This document shows, piece by piece, positions 1 to 10,660 of a stretch of 64,000 nt of DNA. The position numbers were made by a program, and so were the translations under genes. Numbering within the stretch: the first letter of the stretch is position 1; each line of letters opens with the position of its first letter. Below the pieces are notes generated by a model. That model had not been told where the DNA came from, made no database searches, and was given only the letters and a program-made list of their open reading frames with translations. Source of the stretch: Bolinopsis microptera (lineage: Eukaryota; Ctenophora; Tentaculata; Lobata; Bolinopsidae); NCBI RefSeq assembly GCF_026151205.1, contig NC_087076.1, forward strand, positions 6,672,902 to 6,736,901, written 5' to 3'.

Positions 1-69
1 AATTCAATTCTATTGTATACGAAACGAAACGAAACACAATATTTACTACCCCGCTACTATTCGACAAAG

Positions 70-461
70 ATATTGTATAAAATATAACTAATTAATTGAC
101 ACAATACGGTGCCCAGCTCTGAGCGGCTTTCCTCAAAAAACTTTCTCCCCTCATCGGAGCAGAAAGTTAAAAACAAAACACTGATGAGATTATCACTTAT
201 CTCAAGTGTCGTTTTTCATGAGATCATGTGGTCAACTGTCATTTTTCTAATTAGAGCTAGCTCATTCCTGACAATTTCTAACGCATTAGTGGCTGTCCCC
301 TCCTGAGGTGTCTTAAGCAGAGTCAAGGGCCTCTTACTAAAATTGTAGAGCTCCTTCATCACTAGAAACATTGACGTCTTGCTGTTCATGGTGGCTAGAT
401 CTGAAAACTCAACTAACATATTCAGCTTATTCTTACCTTGTACACTGTTGTTGCCCAACAT
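70..461 (-). pseudogene. Coding-like fragment of unknown protein, two frames
   Basis: An 81-codon open frame (461 down to 216) has protein-like composition, ending in a helical stretch around ELALIRKMTVDH. Just below its stop, a second frame (about 205 down to 75) continues with equally protein-like residues including CSDEGRKFFEESRSELG. The two pieces look like one helical protein split by a frameshift or a very short intron. A GTAAGA-like donor lies inside the first frame near 437, so exon boundaries are unclear. I do not recognise the family. It sits at the window edge, so more exons may lie to the left. Confidence 0.35.
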
Positions 462-529
462 GCTTTAAATTAGGTGATTCTGGGTAAAATAGATTTAGAA
501 TTGTATTTCTATGAATGCTAGTACATAGT

Positions 530-862
530 GGGGGGGGGGGGGTACCAATGGCATAAATGGCATAATGGAGAATTGGCCAATAAAAATTTCCATTTATGCC
601 ATAAAACGTATGCCATTTATGCCATTTTTGATATAATACATATCTATTTTCTTTATTTGTCATATGAATCTTTAACGATCATTCCAAGCGTTATAAAGCA
701 TGAAACATGTCTCTTATTCAAGTACTAATAATAATTTGCGAATTTAAAGTCAAATATGAAGACCTAAATTCATGGCATAAATGGAGAATTGGCCAATAAA
801 AATTTCCATTTATGCCATAAAACGTATGCCATTTATGCCATTTTATGCCATTGGTACCCCCC
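530..862. mobile_element. MITE copy 1 with G-run ends and 8 bp TSD
   Basis: A 333 bp non-coding element begins with a run of 13 G followed by TACCAATGGCATAAATGGCA and ends with the inverted complement (TGCCATTGGTACCCCCC). It is flanked by a perfect 8 bp direct repeat TACATAGT at 522-529 and 863-870. A near-identical copy lies at 9045-9370. The 8 bp duplication points to a hAT-type transposase acting in trans (inference). The subterminal parts are built from repeated ATGGCAT/ATGCCAT motifs, and the two ends carry a shared inner inverted repeat around GGAGAATTGGCC. Confidence 0.88.
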
Positions 863-911
863 TACATAGTAGTAAACCCGCGATGGGGTGGCATGTGCCT
901 CAATAGGATAT

Positions 912-1060
912 TTGGGGGGGGGGGGGGGGGGGGGGCCAATGGCACAAAATGGCATGAAATGGAGAATTTCTCATAGGTTTTTCCATTTTCTCCATAGAAA
1001 TAGTCTCCATTTTATGCCATTTTATGCTATTTTATGCCATTTTATGCTATTGAAAACCTG
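912..1060. repeat. G-run element end, relative of the MITE
   Basis: A run of more than 20 G (about 912-935) is followed by CCAATGGCACAAAATGGCAT and then by motifs (GGAGAATTTCTCATAGG, TTCCATTTTCTCCATAG) also seen near 14125-14200. The terminal motif resembles that of the 530-862 MITE but the interior differs, so this looks like one end of a related family. No matching right end with a C-run is seen. Confidence 0.5.
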
Positions 1061-1690
1061 AAAAATTTAGACTTTCGAGAAAAATTTAAACGAACAATGT
1101 CGTCAAACAAACTGAATAATAACTAGATACTATATGAAAATATTACAATAACAATATTTCAATATATATATTGGCTGAGAGGGCTTGACAGTTGTAGTCA
1201 CTCGATCACTGTCAATAATAAGAGGAATGTCGATGATCAGTTCCATAGACTGAACAGAATTAGAAATAGTCTCGACAGCGGTAACAGTAACTGGGATGAT
1301 CGGTTCAATAACAGGCTGATTAGAAATAGTCTCGACAGCGGTAGGACAAGAAGGAGGCTCCGGTTCGAGAGGACTTGAGCATAGTGTAGGTCATAAGATT
1401 GACTGGAAAGTTTAGGCGCAGGTTTGAAGAAAGAAGTGATTCCAGAGGACTTGGGACGCTCTTTCTTTCTTGACATCTGACTGAGACTAATTAAATATTA
1501 ATATTCGATTACCAATGCAACGTACATATTATATGGTTACAATTTACATAACTTACTTAATGATAAAAGGTTTTTACCTACTATGATTTTACATCTTAAT
1601 TTTTCGACCAATTTAAACGAACAATGTAGTCAAACAAACTTAGTCAAACAAACTTATTAAAAGTAATAAAGAAAGACATCTTTACTCCGG
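1060..1690. repeat. Dispersed repeat, copy 1 (second copy near 14.2-14.7 kb)
   Basis: This stretch aligns by eye with 14200-14700: the same landmarks occur in the same order (GAAAACCTGAAAAATTTAGA, TTTAAACGAACAATGTAG, ATATTGGCTGA, GGGCTTGACAGT, the ORF below, then ATTAATATTCGATTACCAAT). It contains the minus-strand ORF at 1237-1476. Short internal duplications of a CTCGACAGCGGTA segment are present in this copy. Confidence 0.75.
1237..1476 (-). pseudogene. Short ORF with PIP-box-like N-terminus
   Basis: 79 codons from an ATG. The first ~25 residues are basic and contain SSGITSFFKPAPKL, which resembles a PCNA-interacting box (hydrophobic, two residues, two aromatics) but lacks the usual glutamine. 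The remainder is leucine-rich and looks like a degraded repeat. The same N-terminus is encoded at 14411-14614. Basic, PIP-like N-termini are known at the start of some DNA transposases; here nothing catalytic follows, so it is best read as a truncated transposon ORF. Confidence 0.5.
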
Positions 1691-2330
1691 GGATTGAGCT
1701 TTTTCTTTGTGCTCTCTATTAGAAGTCTGACATCAAACTTTGAGGCAACCAACTGAAGCATGGCTGCCACAGCTTTTCCTTGGTCAAAGAACTCAAAGAA
1801 CACCTGGTCTACGGCAGCTTCTAGTTCATCATCACTGATGTCTTTGCCTGTTCCGTATAACAGCACCTCCTTTCCAAAATTCGCTGCTATAGCCTGTATC
1901 AACTCTGGTGAGTAAATAGGAGCTTTGCTGTCAGACGTACTAGCTCGTGCATCAGCTGCTGCCATCAGCTTCTCGATTGCTGCGGTTCTTATCTTTTTCG
2001 CAGAGTCCGCCTCAACTGAGGCAATCTGGAACGTGTTGGTCTGTAGCACGCCCGTCTCGACCGCTCTCTTCATTGCTGCATAAATGTTGTCTGTGGGGCC
2101 CTCAGGCTATCTCCTTTCCCAAAATACTTGTACATCAACCTCCCTGTTTTTCCTTCTAGCTGAACTCGCGACATGCCGTTTTTCACGAGCACATCCCGGA
2201 TGTCGTCACAGCACGGATCGACGCTTTTTTGTTGGCCTTTTGGACCTGTTCCATGAATGTGTCTCTGAATGAAATTTTTTCTTCGTTGCCGACTGCAGCG
2301 AAGTTGCCTCGATTTGGAGTACTAGCCTTA
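1657..2330 (-). pseudogene. Unknown multi-copy protein family A, copy 1
   Basis: An open frame of 138 codons (2073 down to 1657) continues upstream, through at least two frameshifts, into sequence matching the copy at 2665-3130 (shared peptides include YKYFGKGDS and LQTNTFQIA). The farthest upstream part reads NFAAVGNEEKISF and MEQVQKANKK. This copy has the longer C-terminus, acidic and helical (GKDISDDELEAAVDQVFFEFF). I recognise no domain. Frameshifts and duplication in the same strand 700 bp apart suggest a decayed element-encoded protein. Confidence 0.5.
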
Positions 2331-2664
2331 GATCGAGGATATTACAAATACATCGATTTATATCATGTTTATCATATTATAATTAAACAATATTAATAAA
2401 TTACGGTTGATCCTTCACACTAAATAAATATACAACATAAAATGAATCTAAAATCTTGTTTATTTTGAACAGATAGAAGCAGATTTGCCGAAACCTGCTC
2501 ACGAGGAGCCGTGCGCGTGCGAACTAATTTTTTTCTGGAAAACGAAATTAGATATATACAGAATAGTATTACAGGTTATATATTAATCTATATATTAATC
2601 TAAGGTTATATATTATGAATATCATCATTGCCAAAATAAAAACCAGTCCATGGGACTGAAAAAA

Positions 2665-3130
2665 TTAGTTGATTTTCGATTCGAAAGAGTTAAATTCTAA
2701 ATCATCCATGTTAGATAATGCACTAGCTCGTGCTGCGGTTCTTATCTTTTTCGTAGAGTCCGCCTCAACTGTGGCAATCTGGAACGTGTTGGTCTGTAGC
2801 ACGCCCGTCTTGACCGCTCTCTTCATTGCTGCATAAATGTTGTCTGTGGGGGCCCTCAGGCTATCTCCTTTCCCAAAATACTTGTACATCAACTTCCCTG
2901 TTTTTCCTTCTAGCTGAACTCGCGACATGCCTTTTTTTACGAGCACATCCCGGATGTCGTCATGAGTCACAGCACGGATCACAGGACGGATCGACAGCAC
3001 GGACCGACACTTTTTTGTTGGCCTTTTAGACCTGTTCCATGAATGTGTCTTTGAATGAAATTTGTTCTTCGTTGCTGACTGCAGCTAAGTTGCATCGATT
3101 TGGAGCACTAGCCTTAGATCGAGGGACCGT
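2665..3130 (-). pseudogene. Unknown family A, copy 2, fused to a LINE-tail segment
   Basis: 111 codons are open from 3000 to 2665, in frame through the region that is frameshifted in copy 1. An internal deletion joins the IRTAA segment directly to a short tail (SNMDDLEFNSFESKIN) that also ends the LINE fragment at 3628-3846. The junction appears to be a recombination or deletion product, not a natural fusion. Function unknown. Confidence 0.5.
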
Positions 3131-3139
3131 AGAGGTTTT

Positions 3140-3625
3140 GGCAATATATTGTTCAATATATTCACCATCCTTTTGGGTGCGATACGCTAAACAGTGCCTA
3201 GCAAAGTTTTCATTCTTTACTTACGGGTCTGACATTAATTTTGTTTTCCTTATATTCCAGTAAAATTTAAGTATTAAGTTATATGATTGTCATGCGATAT
3301 TTAAGTCACTGGTCACAGCTGCTCGCAATATATTATTGATTACAAAATTGTTAAATATGCTCGTTATACACTTTTGGATACCGCATGTATATGTACATAT
3401 TAGCTCATAATAACAAATACCAATAATAAATAAAATATAAGCATGAAGAGGTCCAAAACCAACTCAAGCATGACACCAGATTAAAACCAACATTGAACAC
3501 ATTGTCATCGGAAGCTGCAAGCTTATTATCGTATGAATCCACGTTGATCCGTTATTATGCAGTCACCTTCAGGCGGTGTCGACGGATCATGCGAAAAGGG
3601 TTTTTGTCAGGCTGTGCCCTTACCA
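3140..3625. other. No gene seen
   Basis: AT-rich sequence with no open frame of protein-like composition, no recognisable repeat shared inside the window, and no splice-consistent exons that I could support. Confidence 0.5.
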
Positions 3626-3627
3626 TA

Positions 3628-4010
3628 TTAATTAAACTGAACCATTGCTTGATGTAAAAATGAGTTGATTTTCGATTCGAAAGAGTTAAATTCTAAATCA
3701 TCCATGTTAGATAATTCGTCGGTTTTATTTGAGGTATTTCTAGATCCCCTAATCAACAATAAAATTAATTTCCTAATTAAAAATGATAATTTACACCGAT
3801 AATAATTTATGATATCGTTGTATTTCTGTTTCTCTCTAATAACCAAGTTTGTTGCATAGCAGTTTTACAAATGTCTTGGCTTGAGGTACCATGCCACCCG
3901 TCACTCATCACTGAGTAAACTAATGGAGCGAATGATCCGTGATCTACATTAAGAATTCTCTCGTTGTAACATCGTAATTTCTGTCTCTCGGCATTTTTCA
4001 TGGTCTTCTT
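3628..4010 (-). pseudogene. LINE retrotransposon C-terminal fragment, frameshifted
   Basis: Two overlapping minus-strand frames carry a pattern common just after the reverse transcriptase of some non-LTR elements: YNERILNVDHGSFAPLVYSV in the first, then YNDIINYYRCKLSF and LLLIRGSRN in the second. The ERxLxVxHGSFxPLV and Y-x(5)-W/Y-x-R-C-x-LSF ... RGSR order matches the known C-terminal tail of those ORFs. The frame changes near 3840, so the copy is dead. No catalytic domain is present here. Confidence 0.7.
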
Positions 4011-4048
4011 TGTCGAATGTTGAAGGTAGGAATTAGAATTAGGATTAA

Positions 4049-4470
4049 TTACCTTAACATCGAAAAAAAGGCCACTTGGCCCGGCCTATAGAAACCACGA
4101 GCTCGAATATCCAGTCTTGCCCGGTCACCCGTAAGTGTTGAGGACCTCGTGAACTGCTCTCCTTCTAGTTCTTGAAGCTGAGGTTCAACTTCCACGTCCG
4201 AGCAAACAGTTATCAAGCAAACACAGTCAACTCTTCGTAAATGAACAAATGAGTAAACTCTTTTATAAATTTCTTCATCACTATCAGAAAGTCCTAGAAA
4301 GAGGAATGTTTTGGACTTGGTTAAAACGTCCCTCAAAATCCGCCTCTTCGCCGAAAGATTCATCTCGGTAACAGTCGGGAAGTTTCCCCCAATCAAAATA
4401 AACTGATGGTAAAACCGCCGGGTTTTACGGATCTGTTTTAAGGAAAATTCAGTATTCGTAACTCGTGGAC
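4049..4470 (-). pseudogene. Unknown multi-copy family B, copy 1
   Basis: 115 codons are open (4396 down to 4049), and the frame is open further upstream into RRFYHQF. The core GGNFPTVTEMNLSAKRR, then LRDVL and FLGLSDSDEEI, is shared with the copy at 19487-19906 at clearly protein level (conserved residues with synonymous-looking changes). The C-terminal third here differs and may be intronic. I do not recognise the family; the conservation between distant copies suggests past selection on the protein. Confidence 0.5.
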
Positions 4471-4479
4471 AAGAAAGGT

Positions 4480-5780
4480 TTTCGATTTATCCAATATTTA
4501 CTGTTCACTTACTTTGGTAAGTGAATCATTTTATCTAATTCTACCCTTCAAAAATAATTTATACAATACTTGTTGCTGCTGGAAGTACACGTTCGTCGGC
4601 ATGTGTTTAGGAGCTGATGGTAAACACGATAAGAATGTTGTTCAGCTGCCCCAGATGTTGGCGGGAGCTGTTCGCACTTGATGTCTGCTGTTGAAGATTG
4701 CGACTTCAGTTCAAGAACTGAAAGTCTAGCTTCATCTAGTGATCTCGATTTTGATGGAATCAACTGCAGCATCAAAAGTACTCCGACATGCTTTATGGTA
4801 GCTGGTCTAGAATTTGCCGAATAAAAAGCATCTATTATACTTAATAGAATAATATATAACTTAGGAGCCCGCCCCGCGAGCTCATTACTACCCTGGCATG
4901 AATAATGTTCGCCTGAAGTTGTCGATCTATCTCCTCAATAGTAGAGGATGGTGGGGGGGGGGGGGGGGGGATGCAACGACCATTAATGTCAGTATTTTAT
5001 TTTTTGCCAATACTGACATTGTTATTAATGATGATTAAAGGTCAAAAAATTATAATAAAATTCATCACCCAAAGCAGACATCTTTAAAAATTGTCCGAGG
5101 ATTTTAAAATATTTATCAATCCTTAAAGTATATCATGTGTGCGGCTGCCAGAGTCTTCTTTAAGAAAATGATCAAAATTCGAGGTTACAACTTCAGGCCG
5201 CAAATGGAGACTAGCATTTTATAGTATCTTAATATAAAGATGTAAAGAATTTGTGATGAAGGCCATAAGAGATAAGACTTCTAACAGTCTCGAGGACTCA
5301 CTAGTCACTCGTATGTATAATAAGTTGCTATACGAGTAATAAACTAGTTAACTTCACAAAACTTTCTCTCTTTACTAACAAGAGGCTGGACAAAGTTCAC
5401 AGTTACTTTAAATATTACACAAAAGCGGATTTCATTCTGTTGTCATAATCAATTATTCTATGACAACTGGAAAATCATTAGCAAAAGATGGACATAGATC
5501 TATGCCCAATACGCTTTCAAAGTTCTCCATGCAAGAAAGCACCCCCCCCCCCCCGCTTCCGTCTTCCGACAACCTCTTGTGTATAATGTATACATATATA
5601 TTGTAATGTATACAATTACATGTACATATACTTAACATCAACCGGAAGTGTCGGGTCAATTGTATAATTTAGTCGTTTCCCAATATCAATATACGCTTTG
5701 TATTTCCCGAGTTTGTCGGTATTAAACTATTCTAATCCCTGTTAAGTTCGCTATCAAATCCGAAGTTTATGTCTGGCTCC
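4480..5780. other. Gene-poor stretch with G-run and C-run
   Basis: A run of about 20 G lies at 4951-4970 and a run of about 14 C at 5541-5554. Their flanks do not form convincing inverted repeats and I see no target duplication, so I do not call an element here. A 75-codon minus ORF at 4548-4775 has plausible composition but no support. Nothing else is recognisable. Confidence 0.45.
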
Positions 5781-5783
5781 ATT

Positions 5784-5984
5784 GCGCGTTTTCTCAAATT
5801 AAGAAATTCCAAAAATACAGAATACTGAATAGAGTTTATTAGTTCCTCTGTTACGTTCCCTTCTGTTATGTTCCCTTCTGTTAAGTTCCCACTTCCCTTC
5901 TTCGTCTGCGTAATTTATTGTGCTATATTTTAGTAACCTGGCAATGCGTAATTCACAGCATGACAAGTAAACCCATGTTCTAAG
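5784..5984. repeat. ~200 bp direct repeat, left copy
   Basis: This segment (from TGCGCGTTTTCTCAAATTAAG to TTCACAGCATGACAAGTAAA) is repeated almost exactly, in the same orientation, at 6540-6740. It includes a short internal triplication of GTTCCCTTCTGTTA-like units. The copies lie about 755 bp apart. They might be terminal repeats of a small retroelement or duplicated 3' ends of the LINE fragment that abuts this copy; no target duplication was found. Confidence 0.8.
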
Positions 5985-5999
5985 TTGTGTTTTCGTGTG

Positions 6000-6310
6000 A
6001 TAGTTTTTACCGAAAATCCTGCATCTTTTCTCCCATATTGTCAGGCGAGTCTTCAAGGGCTCTTGGTGAACTAATAGTCGGACTATCGGGTCCGAGGATT
6101 CTGCCATGCTCTCGGTTCTTTGTCTTATCAGTAAAGGGATCCTGGTTCTTAGTGAAAGTAGGCCTAGTCCACCCGTACTGGGACGTCCTTCGGGAGTTTC
6201 AGCCACCTTCTGACATACTCTCGCACTAGTATGTCGATTTCGGCGAGGATCTTACAGGTTACTTTTTCGAATATCATACGGTGGTTAAATCTTAAACTCT
6301 TAACTCCTAG
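6000..6310 (-). pseudogene. R2-like LINE reverse-transcriptase tail, broken
   Basis: Reading the minus strand from about 6305, one frame gives VREYVRRWLKLPKDVPV and a second frame resumes with GGLGLLSLRTRIPLLIRQR. This is the order seen after the polymerase in R2-group and related retrotransposons (VR-x-WL-x-LP-x-D-x-P, then GGLGI-x-SL, then IPxLxxxR). The residues normally between these motifs are deleted and the frame shifts there. The fragment ends in the 5784-5984 repeat. Confidence 0.65.
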
Positions 6311-6539
6311 CATGGCTCCATCGAAGAAAAAAAGAAATATTATAAATTAATGAATTAAATTATCATATTATTAAACTTTTTTTAAATAGCATAATCGACA
6401 CGTAAAACAACGAAATTTCATCTCTCTAATTCATCTTATGAATACTCTTCCTTTTTGACAGCAGCTGTGAAATAATCTAACGGAACGGAGTGGAATCTCT
6501 CGTTGACCAGTGGGTTTAACATAATATCCTTCATTGACT

Positions 6540-6740
6540 TGCGCGTTTTCTCAAATTAAGAAATTCCAAAAATACAGAATACTATATACAGAGTTTATTA
6601 GTTCCTCTGTTACGTTCCCTTCTGTTATGTTCCCTTCTGTTAAGTTCCCACTTCCCTTCTTCGTCTGCGTAATTTATCGTGCTATATTTTAGTAACCTGG
6701 CTATGCGTAATTCACAGCATGACAAGTAAACTCATGCGCA
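6540..6740. repeat. ~200 bp direct repeat, right copy
   Basis: Second copy of the 5784-5984 repeat with only a handful of differences, including a few extra bases near its start (ACTATATACAGAG). Homology stops at the ACTCATG following the shared end. Confidence 0.8.
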
Positions 6741-6898
6741 ACGTTGACCCCATGGCCATCCCCAGTCACTGTGTCCTCCGAGGAGTTCATAATCCGGGCT
6801 ATACAAAGAAAGCGAGCTAACTAGACGAGCATGAAAAATCGATACGAATAGATCAGGTAAATGAGCTGTACTATCGGAAAATTGTTTATTAGTCTAAT

Positions 6899-7177
6899 TG
6901 TTGTATTAGTTACAGTTTATTGCGACAAGGAAAAGGCTCTCATAAGGATAAGGAAATGTTAATACATTGAATCACGTGATAAGGAAATGTTAATACATTG
7001 AATCACGTGATCCTTTTCATTATATAGTGCGCTAATCGCACTTTGTAACGACAGGACTATATGGCGACAGTTTCGTAATAACGTGCTGTCGTAATATAGT
7101 GTAGTCGTAATAAAGTTCCATTTTGTTGTCCTATTCTTTTCTATTCTAAAACTGCGAAAACCACCAGTTCAACAACA
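6899..7177 (+). repeat. Possible solo LTR-like segment
   Basis: The segment starts TGTTGTATTAG and ends CAGTTCAACA, giving short inverted TGTTG/CAACA ends. Inside are a perfect 31 bp tandem duplication (about 6950-7011, containing TCACGTGAT), a TATATAG box near 7022 and an AATAAAG signal near 7108, in the order expected of an LTR promoter and polyadenylation site. I could not find matching flanking duplications, so this remains tentative. Confidence 0.3.
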
Positions 7178-7904
7178 TTGTGCAAATGTAATGACGTAAT
7201 GTGTGTCTCTCGTTTGATATTTTAGTCTGCGCGGTGGCCACAAGTAAGGTTGACATTGAGGTTTTCAGAACAATTAAATGCAGGCCATTTGATAATTCGA
7301 TTCTTGTTTATCGTTCACTACACAGCACTATAAACGATGGGGGGGGGGGGGGGGGGGGGGTCCAACCCGATGTCCGATATGAGGGTTGATGAGGCCAAAA
7401 TCGGAATCGGAAAAATCGGAAAAATCGGAAAATTGAGAAATTTAACAGAATCGATCTCTAAGACCTCTCAGAAGTGATATAATTCAACCAGAACCCCTAC
7501 ATATACTATATTGTTATGAGAAAACGAACCAATTGGACATTCCAATAGTATGTTTTATGTGTTTTTCCACTGCAGGGGCTAGTATGCTCACTACTAGTTG
7601 GAGTTGTCATGTACTCCCAGACCCGAGTGCTTTGGCCTCTTGACGTGAGATCGATTGTTTCGGCTCATTAATTTTATCCCTGTTACTTGTTATTATGTAT
7701 TAGTACAACACTAGGTACCGGGTTATATTTTGTGGTCCGGTCTTTAAACATACCATAATATCACTAGTACACTGCACCTTAAATGTATAGTCAAGTACAT
7801 TTGTATCGTAACACATGTTTGGCTGGGGATCATGTTTTGTGTCCGTTGGGTACTATACCCTATATTTTCAAAACGGACAAAAAGTAGGGCGGACAAAAAC
7901 GGAG

Positions 7905-10108
7905 TCCTCGTCCTCCTCAGTCTTCCTCCTCTCCAGGCCTCCTCCTGAGTCCTCCTCTGAATCCTCCTCTGAATCCTCCTCCACCTTCTGATTCCTCCTG
8001 AGTCATCCTCTTCCTGAGTCCTCTCCATTCTCGTCCTGAGTCCTCCTCCTCCTCATCAGTCCTCCTCCTCCTCCTCCTCCTCCTTCTCCTCCTCCTCCTC
8101 AGTCCTCCTCCTCATCCTCCTCCTCCTTCTCCTCTTCCTTCTCCTTCTAATCAGTCCTCCTCCTCCTCTTCGTCCTTAGTTCTTGTCCTCATCTTCCTCG
8201 TCCTCATCCTCCTCGTTCTCATCCTCCTCGTCCTCGTCCTCCTCATCATCCTCCTCCCCCTCCTCAACAGTCCTCCTCCTCCCCAGTCTCCTCCTCCTTT
8301 TCCTCCCCATCAGTCCTCATCCTCAGTCCTCTTCATAGTCGTCCTCGTCCTCCTTTTCGTCCTTAGTCCTCCTCCTCTGGAGTCCTCCTCCTCCTCCTCC
8401 TCATCAGTCCTCCTCTGGAGTCCTCCTCCTCCTCCTCCTCATCAGTCCTCCTCCTGAGTCCTCCTCTTCATCCTCTTCCACCTTTCCACCTCCTGAGTCA
8501 TCCTCTTCCTGCGTCCTCCTTATCCTCCTCCTTAGTCCTCCTCCTCCTCCTCAGTCCTCCCCCAGTCCTCCTCCTTCTCCTCTTCCTTCTCCTAATCAGT
8601 CCTCCTCCTCAGTCGTCCTCCTCCTCGTCCTCGTCCTCGTCCTCCTCAGTCTGCCTCCTCAGTCCTCCTCCTCGGTCCCCAGTCCTCATCCTACTCGTCA
8701 GTCCTCCTCCTCATCATCCTCCTCCTCCTCAGTCTCCTCCTCTTCATCCTCCTCCTCAGTCCTCCTCAGTCCTCCCCAGTCCTCCTCCTTCTCCTTCTCC
8801 TCAGTCCTCATCCTCCTAAGTCCTCTTCCTCAGTTCTCCTCCTCCCCAGTCCCCAGTCATCCTCCTACTCGTAAGTCCTCCTCCTCATCCTCCTCCTTCA
8901 CCTCCTCCTCCTCCTCCTCAGTTTTTCTCGTCCTCCTCAGTCCTCCTCCTCCTCCTCCTCCTCAGTCCTCTTTTTCCTTCCCCTCCTTCTCCTCTTACTC
9001 CTAAGTCCTCCTCCTCAGTCCTCCTCCTCCTCCTCAGTCCTCCTGGGGGGTACCAATGGCATAAATGGCATAATGGAGAATTGGCCAATAAAAATTTCCA
9101 TTTATGCCATAAAACGTATGCCATTTATGCCATTTTTGATATAATACATTTCTATTTTCTTTATTCGTCATATGAATCTTTAACGATCATTCCAAGCGTT
9201 ATAAAGCATAAAACATGTCTCTTATTCAAGTACTAATAATAATTTGCGAATTTAAAGTCAAATATGAAGACCTAAATTCATGGCATAAATGGAGAATTGG
9301 CCAATAACAATTTCCATTTATGCCAAAAAACGTATGCCATTTATGCCATTTTATGCCATTGGTACCCCCCGTCCTCCTCCTTCTCCTCCTCCTCAGTCCT
9401 ATTCCTCCTCCTCAGTCCTCCCCCAGTCTTCCTCCTCATCAGTCCTCCTCCAGTCCTCTTTCTGACTTTCTCCTCCTCCTCATCCTCAGTCCTCCTCCTC
9501 ATCCTCCTCCTCCTTCTTCTCATTCTTAGTCCTCCTCCTCAGTCCTCCTCCTCGTCCTCCTCCTCGTCCTCCCCCCAGTCCTCCTTCTCTTCATCCGCAT
9601 CCTCAGTCCTCCTCCTCATCCTCCTCCTTAGTCATCTTCCTCCTCCTCAGTCCTCCCCTAGTCTTCCTCCTCATCAGTCCTCCTCCAGACCTCTTTCTCC
9701 TCATCCTCAGTCCTCCTCCTCATCCTTCTCATTCTTCTCATTCTTATCAGTCCTCCTCCTCAGTCCTCCTCCTCGTCCTCGCTCTCGTCTTCCTCTTCGT
9801 CCTTAGTCTTCGCGTCCTTTTAGCCGTCGTCCTCCTCCTCCCCGTCCTCAGTCCTCCTCCTTCTCCTCCTTATCCTTCTCCTCCTCCTTCTCCTCCTCCT
9901 CGTCCTCCTCCTCGTCCTCCTCCTCACCAATCCTGCTCCTCTTCCTCAGTCCTCCCTCTCCTCTTTAGTTCTCTTCCTCTTCGGTCCTCCTCGGTCCTTC
10001 TCCTCCTCCTCAGTCCTCCCCAGTCCTCCTCCTCCTCAGTCTTCCTCCTTCTCCTCCTTCTCCTCAGTCCTCCTCCTCTTCAATCCTCCTCCTCCTCTTC
10101 ATCAGTTT
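7905..10108. repeat. (TCC)n-type polypyrimidine array, ~2.2 kb
   Basis: Almost uninterrupted pyrimidine tract on the plus strand made of TCC/CTC units with frequent CAG or CCCAG interruptions (CAGTCCTCC motif repeated many times). It is split by the MITE at 9045-9370. Several long open frames on both strands here are by-products of the trinucleotide pattern (Ser/Pro/Leu on one strand, Arg/Glu/Gly on the other) and are not genes. Such mirror-symmetric purine-pyrimidine DNA can form triplex structures. Confidence 0.95.
9045..9370. mobile_element. MITE copy 2, inserted in the CT array
   Basis: A 326 bp copy of the 530-862 element with six G and six C at its ends, differing at only a few positions. 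It is flanked by GTCCTCCT on both sides (9037-9044 and 9371-9378), again 8 bp, though the repetitive target makes that duplication less informative alone. The near identity of the two copies implies recent movement. Confidence 0.88.
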
Positions 10109-10109
10109 A

Positions 10110-10660
10110 CACAATTTATTGTTACTAAAATGTTTTTAAACGCATTTGAGTCTGTAAAATATTGACATGTTACTGTTACTGACTCAAAATGTGCTCGAGA
10201 ATTTTGTTGTTTAACAGAGTCTTACTCTTCAGTACTATGGAAAAGTTGGTACATGATAAATAAAGATTTTGACAAATAAAGTGATTTTCATCCCTTTTAA
10301 TGTTATTAAAAATTGTGTAGACTATTCTTTGTATCTAACTGAGGATTGGAAGTTTGAGAAAGGACCATGGTCATTAACCGTGCTACTCATTTCTGCAGAT
10401 AGCCTGTTACAAATTGTGGAGACAATTTAAATCAAAAGTTACTAAAGTGTTCGCTATTTGTTACGATTGTAATTACCAACCGTACCTCTTTTAATTGTGG
10501 ACCGGGGTGGATGTTTCTGTCAAACAAGAGTTGATACGACAATGTGTTGATTTTCGGACGAAACAATTCTTGTTTGGAACAAGAAACCATTTTGGGATTC
10601 TGGGACCACCACCAATCGATTTCTTGTCATATTTAAGTACAGAAATAGCTACCTATATCG
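10110..10660. other. Interior of the CT-array element, no gene
   Basis: Between the array and the right subterminal repeat there is AT-rich sequence without a convincing open frame; nothing resembling a transposase is visible on either strand. Confidence 0.5.

Noticed and set aside
4951-5554. G-run and C-run pair as possible element ends
   Set aside because: Sequences inside the runs are not inverted repeats and there is no flanking duplication.
7744-9806. Several ORFs of 60-170 codons on both strands in the CT array
   Set aside because: They are translations of the (TCC)n repeat (Ser/Leu/Pro or Arg/Glu/Gly only) with no other support.
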